A DNA stretch of 64,000 nt from Ga0077560 sp046330435 (GTDB lineage: Bacteria > Actinomycetota > Thermoleophilia > Miltoncostaeales > Miltoncostaeaceae), in assembly GCA_046330435.1 (NCBI GenBank), contig JAXLST010000012.1, positions 124,001 through 188,000 on the forward strand. Direction: 5' to 3'. The position numbers and the translations under genes were made by a program. This document shows positions 57,734 through 64,000 of this stretch, one piece after another; position 1 is the stretch's first letter, and each line of letters begins with the position of its first letter. The notes under the pieces were generated by a model. The model did no database searches, was not told the origin of the DNA, and saw nothing but the letters and a program-made list of their open reading frames with translations.

Positions 57734-58924
57734 TCAGGAATTGTCCTGGAAGGCCCCTTGGATCGGGCGGGAGCCCCGCCAGGGCGGCTCGGCGGCGAGC
57801 CCCTCCAGGAACGCCGCCGCGGCCGCGGCCCGGTGCGCGATGCTCCCGGTGTCCACCCACTCGTCCATGCCGTGCAGGCCGCCGCCCAGCGGGCCGAGCC
57901 CGTCGAGGACCGGCAGGCCCGCCCCCGCCAGGTGGTTGGCGTCGGACACGCCGCCCACGGCGCGCGGCTCCGCGCCGTCCCCGTGGGCCCGCGCGTACCG
58001 CGCGGCGAGCGCCGCGGTGCGGTCCCCGCCGGGCATCGGCGGGCAGCCCACCGCGCAGCGCACCGTCACCGCCACCTCGCGGTGCGCCCCCAGGACGGCG
58101 GCGGCCTCCGCGATGCGCGCCTGCACGGCCTCCAGGGCCTCCTCGGAGCCGGACCGCACGTCGATCGCCGCCAGGGCGGCGTCCGGCACCACGTTGACGG
58201 CGCTGCCGCCGGAGAAGGTGCCGACGGTCACGTCGGTGCCGGCGTCCGGGTCGGCGAGCGCCTCGGCGGCCAGCACGACCTCGGCCAGCGCGGTCACCGC
58301 GTTGCGGCCGGAGGACGGGTCGCGCCCGGCGTGCGCGGCGCGCCCCCGGGCCTCCACCTCCAGCACCCGCCGTCCCCGCCGCGCCACGACCACGCCGCCC
58401 CCGGCCGGTGCGGGCTCGAACACCAGGCCCGCGTCGGCCTCCGCGGCCTCGGCGACCAGCAGGTCACGGCTGCGCGGCGCGCCCAGCTCCTCGTCCGGGG
58501 TCAGCAGGAGCCGCCACCCCAGGCCGGGCGCGGCCGCCGAGGCCTCCAGGCCGGCCAGGGCGGCGAGCATCACCAGGATGCCGCCCTTCATGTCCGCGAC
58601 GCCGGGCCCCGTGAGCACCCCCCCGTCGCGCGTCTCGACCGGGGGACCGGGGAACGCCGGCCCGTGCACCGTGTCGTGGTGGCCCACCAGCAGCACCCGG
58701 AAGGGCGCGTCCCACCGCCTGGTGACCCGCACCGCGGCGCCGCCGCCCGGCAGGTCCACGAGGTCCGGGGTGCCGCCGAGCGCCGCCGCCCGGCCCAGGA
58801 CGAGTCCGGCCATGGCAGCGAGGCCCTCGGGGTCGCCGGATCCCGACGGCTGCCGTGCCCACGCCGCCAGCACCTCCGGCGCGTCCGCGGCGGCGGCCCG
58901 TGCCGCGTCGCCGGCCGCGCTCAC
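57734..58924 (-). CDS. M20 family zinc peptidase (glutamate carboxypeptidase type)
   Basis: A 396-residue di-zinc hydrolase. Metal and catalytic residues are in LLVGHHDTVHG, GPGVADMKGG and TPDEELG; the later histidine of GLGPLGGGLHGMDEWVD is also present. The dimerisation insert has GRAAHAGRDPSSGRNAV. The layout matches carboxypeptidase G2-like enzymes that cleave C-terminal glutamate or related acyl amino acids. No signal peptide is seen. GTG 58924 overlaps the stop of the lipoprotein gene upstream. Confidence 0.92.
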   Translation of the reverse strand: MSAAGDAARAAAADAPEVLAAWARQPSGSGDPEGLAAMAGLVLGRAAALGGTPDLVDLPGGGAAVRVTRRWDAPFRVLLVGHHDTVHGPAFPGPPVETRDGGVLTGPGVADMKGGILVMLAALAGLEASAAAPGLGWRLLLTPDEELGAPRSRDLLVAEAAEADAGLVFEPAPAGGGVVVARRGRRVLEVEARGRAAHAGRDPSSGRNAVTALAEVVLAAEALADPDAGTDVTVGTFSGGSAVNVVPDAALAAIDVRSGSEEALEAVQARIAEAAAVLGAHREVAVTVRCAVGCPPMPGGDRTAALAARYARAHGDGAEPRAVGGVSDANHLAGAGLPVLDGLGPLGGGLHGMDEWVDTGSIAHRAAAAAAFLEGLAAEPPWRGSRPIQGAFQDNS

Positions 58925-59286
58925 GGCTCGTCGCCGGTGCGCGTCCTGCGGCAGCGGAGCGCCGGCTCCTCCACGTTGGTGACCGCCGCCCCGTCGCGCA
59001 CCACCACGCAGTACGGCCAGATGTGGGGCTCGCCGAAGTTCACGTTGCACCGGAAGATGGGCTCCCCGCGCCCGGACGTGGCGTCCGAGGCGGCGCACCG
59101 CACGTAGTGCGTGGACAGCGACCGGGCCTCCAGGCGCGCCTGCAGCGCGCCCTCCGCGCCCGCCACCGTGGCGGGGAAGGACGCGGGGGTGGCCGGCTGG
59201 GCGGGGGACGAGGGGGAGCCGTCCCCGCCGCCGCAGCCGGCAACCAGTGCCGCGATGGCGAGCACCGCGGCGATCCGGCGGGTCAT
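58921..59286 (-). CDS. Predicted lipoprotein, unknown function
   Basis: A 121-residue exported protein with a lipoprotein signal peptide, MTRRIAAVLAIAALVAGC; the lipobox VAGC puts the lipidated cysteine at residue 18. A Gly/Ser/Pro-rich linker follows, then a small domain with four cysteines (VRCAAS, FRCNVNFG, PYCVVV, LRCRRT) that could form two disulfides outside the cell. I do not recognise the domain. Start and stop overlap neighbours by 4 bp. Confidence 0.78.
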   Translation of the reverse strand: MTRRIAAVLAIAALVAGCGGGDGSPSSPAQPATPASFPATVAGAEGALQARLEARSLSTHYVRCAASDATSGRGEPIFRCNVNFGEPHIWPYCVVVRDGAAVTNVEEPALRCRRTRTGDEP

Positions 59287-59684
59287 GCGGGCTGCTCCAC
59301 CTCCACCAGGTACCCGTCGGGGTCCCGGACGAAGAACCGGTGGCCGCCCCAGGGCGGCGAGTACGGCGGGGCGAGCATGTCCGCCCCGGCCGCCACCAGC
59401 TGCGCGTGGACGGCCATGCAGTCGGCGACCTCCAGCACCAGGACCACCGCCGCGGAGGCGGGGTCCGGGGGCGCGACCATCATCACCCCCGGCCGGTCCT
59501 CGGCCGGATGGCCCTGCTCGGCCAGGGACAGCCGCATCCCCGCCCGCACCAGCGTCGCGTACGGCGGGTCGTCGTACAGGGCGTCCACGTCGAAGCCCAT
59601 GAGGTCGCGGTAGAAGGCGACCGACCGGTCGACGTCGGCGACGGCCAGGATGGCCCCGGCCCGGGTGACGGGGAAGGCGGGCAT
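59283..59684 (-). CDS. VOC family protein (glyoxalase-like)
   Basis: A 133-residue single vicinal-oxygen-chelate domain. It opens VTRAGAILAVADVDRSVAFY and ends HRFFVRDPDGYLVEVEQP, where the glutamate is the common metal ligand. The PPYSPPWGGHRFFVRDPDG phrase is frequent in VOC proteins of catabolic clusters. The ATG overlaps the stop of the SDR gene (TGATG), placing it at the end of the SDR/lactonase/dehydrogenase operon. Confidence 0.88.
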   Translation of the reverse strand: MPAFPVTRAGAILAVADVDRSVAFYRDLMGFDVDALYDDPPYATLVRAGMRLSLAEQGHPAEDRPGVMMVAPPDPASAAVVLVLEVADCMAVHAQLVAAGADMLAPPYSPPWGGHRFFVRDPDGYLVEVEQPA

Positions 59685-60415
59685 CAGCTGTGGGACATGC
59701 CCGCGTCCGCCACCAGCAGCTGCCCGGTCACCCAGCCCGCCTCCTCGGAGGCCAGGAACGCCACCGACGGGGCGATGTCGGCGGCCACGCCGCGCCGGGG
59801 GATGCACTGCAGCATCTGGACGAACTCGAACGCCTCGTTGTGGGGGCTCGCGAGCGTGCCCTCGGTCTCGGTGAGGCCCGGCGCCACGGCGTTGACGGTG
59901 ATGCCGTGCTTGCCGATCTCGCGGGCCAGCGCGCGGGTGAAGCCCAGGACGCCGCCCTTGCTCGCCACGTAGTGGGCGAGGTTGGGGGTGCCGGCGAGGA
60001 CCACGTTGCTGCAGATGTTCACGATGCGCCCGTAGCCGGCCTCGCGCATCGGCCGGTGGCCGTGCAGGCAGCACAGGAACATGCCGTCGAGGTTGACGCT
60101 CATGATGCGCTTCCACTCGGCGAAGTCGAGGTCGTCCCACGGCACGAACGGCACGATCGCCGCGTCGTTGACCAGGGCGTCCAGGCGGCCGAAGTGGGAG
60201 AGGGTGTCGGCCACCATGCGCTTGACGTCCTCCTCGGAGGAGACGTCGACCTTCATGCCGATCCCGCCCGCGGGGGCGGCCGCCTCGGCGCCGGGGCCGT
60301 TGAGGTCCGCGACGACGACCTTGGCGCCCTCCGCCGCGAGCTTGTCGGCGATCGCCTTCCCGATGCCCTGCGCGGCACCGGTGACGATGGCCACGCGTCC
60401 GTCCATCTTGCCCAT
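59684..60415 (-). CDS. SDR family oxidoreductase (classical short-chain dehydrogenase)
   Basis: A 243-residue NAD(P)-dependent dehydrogenase. The cofactor motif is TGAAQGIG (about residues 13-20). The catalytic set includes LVNDAAIV, a serine in NICSNVV and the YxxxK pair in HYVASKGGVLG. PGLTETEG follows. It should oxidise or reduce a hydroxyl/keto group in the cluster pathway. ATG 60415 follows GAGGTG at good distance; the stop of the lactonase gene lies 2 bp upstream. Confidence 0.93.
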   Translation of the reverse strand: MGKMDGRVAIVTGAAQGIGKAIADKLAAEGAKVVVADLNGPGAEAAAPAGGIGMKVDVSSEEDVKRMVADTLSHFGRLDALVNDAAIVPFVPWDDLDFAEWKRIMSVNLDGMFLCCLHGHRPMREAGYGRIVNICSNVVLAGTPNLAHYVASKGGVLGFTRALAREIGKHGITVNAVAPGLTETEGTLASPHNEAFEFVQMLQCIPRRGVAADIAPSVAFLASEEAGWVTGQLLVADAGMSHS

Positions 60416-60417
60416 GC

Positions 60418-61164
60418 TCACACCTCGTAGAAGTCGGGTGCGTGGCGGTAGGTGCCCCACGCGTCCATGTCGTGCGTGAAGAAGACCTGCGCGTCGTGCT
60501 CCTCGGCGAGCGCCTTCACCCGGCGGATCGCCCGCACCCCGGCGACCGGGTCGATGTGGAAGCCCGGCTGCAGGGTCCGGTCCCAGGCGTCCTGCGTGTA
60601 GGTCACGTCGAAGGGGAAGAGCATCGCCCTCCCGCCCTCGGGCGTCACGAGCAGCGAGTAGTGGCCCAGGGTGTGGCCGGGGGTCTCGAACAGGTGCAGG
60701 CCCTTGGCGATCTCCTGGTCGCCCGTGATCGGCACCAGCTTCGCGTCGGGGTGGTCCCAGCCGTGGTCCGAGTAGCCGAAGTGCTCGAACGGCTCGCAGT
60801 TGCGGGCCTGCGCGATCTCCTTGGCGTGCACCAGCACCCGGGCGTCCGGCAGCAGCTTGTTGCCGCCCACGTGGTCGAAGTGCAGGTGGGACATCACCAG
60901 GGTCGTCACGTCGGACGGCCGGAACCCGCACAGCGCCAGCTGCGCGGGGATCGTCTGCTCAGGGGTCTGCTCCGGCAGCTCGAACGGCAGGACGGCCTTC
61001 ACGTGCTCCAGGTCGTAGCCGGAGTCGAACAGGAACAGGCCCTCGTCGTGCTGGATGAGCACCGAGTAGACGGGGAACCGCACCGGGTTCCCGCAGCCGA
61101 GGTTCCAGGTGATGTGCGCCTGGTCGATGACCAGGCTCCCGGAGTCCAGCAGCCAGATCTTCAC
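60418..61164 (-). CDS. Metallo-beta-lactamase fold hydrolase, N-acyl homoserine lactonase-like
   Basis: A 248-residue di-zinc hydrolase. The metal motif is SHLHFDHVGG, with further ligands in ETPGHTLGHYSLL, an aspartate in MLFPFDVTYT and a histidine in FFTHDMDAWG. The N-terminus KIWLLDSGSLVIDQAHITWN and YSVLIQHDEGLFLFDSGYD match the quorum-quenching lactonase family. In this operon a catabolic lactone, rather than a signal molecule, is an equally good substrate (inference). It follows the 3-hydroxyacyl-CoA dehydrogenase gene by 3 bp. Confidence 0.88.
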   Translation of the reverse strand: MKIWLLDSGSLVIDQAHITWNLGCGNPVRFPVYSVLIQHDEGLFLFDSGYDLEHVKAVLPFELPEQTPEQTIPAQLALCGFRPSDVTTLVMSHLHFDHVGGNKLLPDARVLVHAKEIAQARNCEPFEHFGYSDHGWDHPDAKLVPITGDQEIAKGLHLFETPGHTLGHYSLLVTPEGGRAMLFPFDVTYTQDAWDRTLQPGFHIDPVAGVRAIRRVKALAEEHDAQVFFTHDMDAWGTYRHAPDFYEV

Positions 61165-61167
61165 GGC

Positions 61168-62106
61168 TCAGCCCGCCTTCGCCTCGGAGGCCTCGATGGC
61201 CTTGCGGACGGTCACGAACGCCGCGGCCCGCTGCTTGCGCAGCTCGTCGATCTGCTCCGGGGTGTAGTCGAACAGGCCGCCGCCGGTCTTCATGCCGAGG
61301 CGCCCCTTCGCGATGAGGTCCTGGATGGTGCTGGACACGTCGTCGCGGTTGCAGAGGTCCTTGTTGAGGTAGGACCCGACCGCGTTGTAGATGTCCATGC
61401 CGGCCATGTCGAGCAGCGCCATCGGGCCGATGACCGCGAGCTTGTAGCCGATGCCCCAGCGGACGTTGAGGTCGAGGGCCTCGGGGGACACGATGCCCCG
61501 GTCCACCAGGTCGAGGCACTCCCGCATGATCGCGTAGAGCACGCGGTTCTCGACGAAGCCGGGGACCTCCTTCTCGATGACCGGGTGGTAGCCGATCTCC
61601 CGCACCAGGGCGCAGGTGCGGTCGACGACCTCCTGGCTGGTCTTCTCGCCCGGGATCACCTCGATCATGGGGATGAGGTGCGGGGGGTTGGACCAGTGGT
61701 TGCCGATCACCCGCTCGGGGTGCTCGCACACCTCGGCGATCGCGGTAATCGGGATGCCGGAGGTGTTGGACGCCAGCACCGTCTCGGGCGAGCAGAGCTG
61801 CTCGAACTGCTTGAAGATCTCGTGCTTGAGTTCGAGGCGCTCCGGGATGGCCTCCAGCACGAGGTCGCAGCCCTCGAGCGCCGACGCGAGGTCGGTGTGG
61901 TAGCTCACGGACCCGCCCGGCGCCGACGGCGCCTCCAGCCGGTCGAGGACGCCCTCGGCCATGCCGACCATGCCCTTCGCGCGCTCCAGCGCGTCCGCGC
62001 TGACGTCGTACATCGTCACGGTCACGCCGATCCGGGCGAGCGTGGCGCCCATCCCCGGACCCATCGTGCCGGTGCCGATCACGGCGATCCGGTTGAACTC
62101 CGCCAC
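61168..62106 (-). CDS. 3-hydroxyacyl-CoA dehydrogenase family protein
   Basis: A 312-residue NAD-dependent dehydrogenase. The N-terminal Rossmann domain has AVIGTGTMGPGMGATLARIG and LVLEAIPERLELK. The catalytic region has SNTSGIPITAIA and GNHWSNPPHLIPMIEVIPG, with the histidine. The C-terminal helical domain has GFVENRVLYAIMRECLDLV and GRLGMKTGGGLFDYTPE. It should oxidise a 3-hydroxyacyl-CoA or a related beta-hydroxy acid. It is single-domain, not fused to a hydratase. GTG 62106 lies 1 bp from the stop of the molybdenum hydroxylase gene. Confidence 0.94.
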   Translation of the reverse strand: MAEFNRIAVIGTGTMGPGMGATLARIGVTVTMYDVSADALERAKGMVGMAEGVLDRLEAPSAPGGSVSYHTDLASALEGCDLVLEAIPERLELKHEIFKQFEQLCSPETVLASNTSGIPITAIAEVCEHPERVIGNHWSNPPHLIPMIEVIPGEKTSQEVVDRTCALVREIGYHPVIEKEVPGFVENRVLYAIMRECLDLVDRGIVSPEALDLNVRWGIGYKLAVIGPMALLDMAGMDIYNAVGSYLNKDLCNRDDVSSTIQDLIAKGRLGMKTGGGLFDYTPEQIDELRKQRAAAFVTVRKAIEASEAKAG

Positions 62107-62107
62107 C

Positions 62108-64000
62108 TCACACCTCCGAGCGTTGGTCGTTGCGCGACTGGATTGCCCGCCACACGCGCTCCGGCGTGAGCGGCAGCTGGTTCACCGGGACCCCGGCGTC
62201 GGCGGTGGCCGTCGCGAGCGCGGCCGCCATGGCCGCGAGCGATCCCTCGCCGCAGCCCTTCGCACCGAACGGGCCGGGCCCGTCGGCGTTCTCGACGATC
62301 ACGCAGAACATCTCGCGCGGGATGTCCTTCGTGGTCGGCACGCGGTACTCCAGGAGCGTCTCCGTGGAGAGGTGGCCGCCGTCGAACAGCACCTCCTCGA
62401 ACAGGCCGGTGCCGAGGCCCTGGATGCCGCCGCCCTCGTCCTGGCGCTCGACGAACGCCGGGTTGATGGCCCGGCCGACGTCCGCGATGGTCGCGGTGCG
62501 CAGGGCCGTCACGACGCCGGTGTCGGGGTCCACCCGCACCTCGGCGGCGCCCACGGCCACCTCCCAGAACACCGGGCCCTCGGCGTAGGAGCCGTCGCCC
62601 TCCGGGTGCACGTCGGCGCGGCCGATGAGCTCGCCGCCGGCGAACCCGAAGTGCCTGCGCATGAGGTCCAGGTACTCGGCGGGGTCCGCCTCGCCGCCCG
62701 CCATGTCCTCCAGCTGGCGGCGCAGGTCCTCGGCGGCCCGCTGCACGGCGAGGCCGGCGACGGTGGTGGAGCGGCTGGCGCCGGTGGAACGGTCGTAGGG
62801 GGTGAATCGCGTGTCCGTGCCGCCCATGCGGACGCGGTCCACGGGCAGCCCCAGCACCTCGGCGGCGATCTGCGGCATCACGGTGCGGGCGCCCTGGCCC
62901 ACCTCGGTGGTCCCGCAGTTCACGGTGATGAGGCCGTCGGCCTCCATCCGCACGGTGGCGCAGCTCACCGGGTGGGCGCCGGCGGCGAGCACGCCCACCG
63001 ACAGCCCGCGGCCGACCCACTCCTCCCGGGGGCGGTCCCAGCCCAGCGCGGCGGCGGCCTTCTCGACGTCGCCGATGAGGTCCCCGTCGAGCGGCTTGCC
63101 GCCCGGGCGCACGTCCTCACCGTGGCGCAGGAGGTTGCGGCGGCGGATCTCCAGCGGATCCATGCCGATCCTCCGGGCGATCTCGTCCACCTGCAGCTCG
63201 CCGGCCCACTGCTGGTGCACCGCGCCGAACGCCCGGTACGAACCGGCGGGGGAGACGTTGGTGTACACGCAGTCGGCGACCACCGACACCGCCTCCCACC
63301 GGTACGGGCCGGGGGCGGCGTCGCCGGCGGTCGCGACCACGCGGGGACCGTTGTCGGCGTAGGCGCCGGTGTCGAACAGGCTCACCACCTGGCGGGCCAG
63401 CAGCGTGCCGTCGTTGCGGGCCGCCGTGCGCAGGTGGATGCGGCAGCTGTGCTGCCGGCTGGTGAGGATCGCCTCGTCCACGCGGGCGACCACCCGCACG
63501 GGGCGGCGGGCCTTGCGAGCCACCGCGATCGTGAGGGGCTCCAGGCGGGTGTAGCTCTTGCTGCCGAACCCGCCGCCCAGGAACGGCACGATGATGCGGA
63601 CGTTGGCGAGCGGGACCCCGAACACCGCGGCCATCTCGGCCCGCACCAGGAACGGGTGCTGGCAGTTGGCCCACATGGTGATCTCGTCGCCCTCCACCTG
63701 CGCGATGCAGGCGTGGGTCTCCATGGAGTACTGGTAGGCGGAGCCGAACTCGTACGTGCCCTCCACCACCACGTCGGCCTCCGCGAACGCCGCCTCGGCG
63801 TCGCCCCAGTCCAGCTCGTAGCGGTAGCAGACGTTGCCGAGCCGCTCGGGCAAGTTCCCCAGCCCGTGGAACGACCCGCCGCGCGCGGGCTCCTCGTGCA
63901 CCAGGGGGGCGTCCGGGCCCGTGGCGCCGTCCAGGTCGACCGCGGCGGGCGTGGGCTCGTAGTCCACGCGGATGGCGCGGACGGCGGCCTCCGCCTGCTC
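62108..64000 (-). CDS. Xanthine dehydrogenase family molybdopterin-binding subunit, 5' end outside window
   Basis: At least 630 C-terminal residues of a large Mo-hydroxylase subunit; the frame continues beyond the right edge. Cofactor-binding blocks include PFLGGGFGSKSY and TEVGQGARTVMPQ, and the catalytic glutamate is in FGAKGCGEGSLAAMAA. The active-site loop reads SYRAFGAVHQQWAGE, unlike AYRGAGR of the coxL gene in this window and closer to YRGFG-type xanthine and N-heterocycle enzymes. It should hydroxylate an aromatic heterocycle or aldehyde using water. Small and FAD subunits may lie outside the window. It heads the leftward catabolic operon. Confidence 0.93.
   Translation of the reverse strand, partial: EQAEAAVRAIRVDYEPTPAAVDLDGATGPDAPLVHEEPARGGSFHGLGNLPERLGNVCYRYELDWGDAEAAFAEADVVVEGTYEFGSAYQYSMETHACIAQVEGDEITMWANCQHPFLVRAEMAAVFGVPLANVRIIVPFLGGGFGSKSYTRLEPLTIAVARKARRPVRVVARVDEAILTSRQHSCRIHLRTAARNDGTLLARQVVSLFDTGAYADNGPRVVATAGDAAPGPYRWEAVSVVADCVYTNVSPAGSYRAFGAVHQQWAGELQVDEIARRIGMDPLEIRRRNLLRHGEDVRPGGKPLDGDLIGDVEKAAAALGWDRPREEWVGRGLSVGVLAAGAHPVSCATVRMEADGLITVNCGTTEVGQGARTVMPQIAAEVLGLPVDRVRMGGTDTRFTPYDRSTGASRSTTVAGLAVQRAAEDLRRQLEDMAGGEADPAEYLDLMRRHFGFAGGELIGRADVHPEGDGSYAEGPVFWEVAVGAAEVRVDPDTGVVTALRTATIADVGRAINPAFVERQDEGGGIQGLGTGLFEEVLFDGGHLSTETLLEYRVPTTKDIPREMFCVIVENADGPGPFGAKGCGEGSLAAMAAALATATADAGVPVNQLPLTPERVWRAIQSRNDQRSEV

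Overview
The window is very high-GC DNA (third codon positions almost all G or C, many GTG starts, genes packed with 1-4 bp stop/start overlaps). Together with the gene families seen (MMPL exporter, YebC-RuvC-RuvA-RuvB order, form II CO-dehydrogenase-like cluster, single-chain methylmalonyl-CoA mutase with MeaB), this points to the chromosome of an actinobacterium. A deep lineage such as Thermoleophilia/Solirubrobacterales is my guess, but no rRNA is present to test it. I see no integrase, insertion sequence, phage gene, tRNA, rRNA or CRISPR array.

Layout. 1-5874: edge genes, a TetR/drug-exporter pair with palindromic operators, then methylmalonyl-CoA mutase and its chaperone MeaB. 5879-14313: a surface DUF11 protein, an ArsR/MMPL pair, a K+ channel-like TrkA_N protein, a LysM transglycosylase and an M3 peptidase. 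14393-20623: polysaccharide genes (a polyprenyl sugar transferase and a glycosyltransferase with broken frames, a secreted GH18 protein, a small membrane protein and a hyaluronan-synthase-like glycosyltransferase). 20741-30588: membrane protein, LigD, lipoprotein, RpiR regulator, yebC-ruvC-ruvA-ruvB with a small L7/L12-like gene between, a class II Fic protein, glyoxalase and FKBP. 30726-32175: a tandem pair of unrecognised paralogues.

32177-46893 is a molybdoenzyme island. It holds a YdeP-type formate-dehydrogenase-like oxidoreductase with FdhD, MoeA, the CO-dehydrogenase-like set (CoxE, CoxD, XdhC/CoxF, CoxG, CoxS, CoxL, CoxM), MoaA and a MobA-like nucleotidyltransferase. Cofactor synthesis, sulfuration, insertion and the enzymes themselves lie together. 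46881-50178 carries an exporter, a glyoxalase, an aldo/keto reductase and a LysE exporter. 50179-50816 has no gene but carries four of the five copies of an unusual palindromic repeat; the fifth lies at 30136.

50817-53763 runs leftward with a PAP2 enzyme, a GT4 glycosyltransferase and an unrecognised charged protein. 53777-57686 is a tightly coupled redox operon (membrane-anchored protein, ApbE, ferric-reductase-like heme protein, NuoF-like dehydrogenase, ferredoxin). 57734-64000 holds an M20 peptidase, a lipoprotein, and a catabolic-looking cluster of VOC, SDR, lactonase-type metallo-hydrolase, 3-hydroxyacyl-CoA dehydrogenase and a second molybdenum hydroxylase that leaves the window.

Four genes have apparent frameshifts: 14551-16025, 16022-17094, 36422-37215 and 57250-57686. 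Three need one extra base, at or beside G/C runs, so sequencing or assembly error is a live alternative to real decay.
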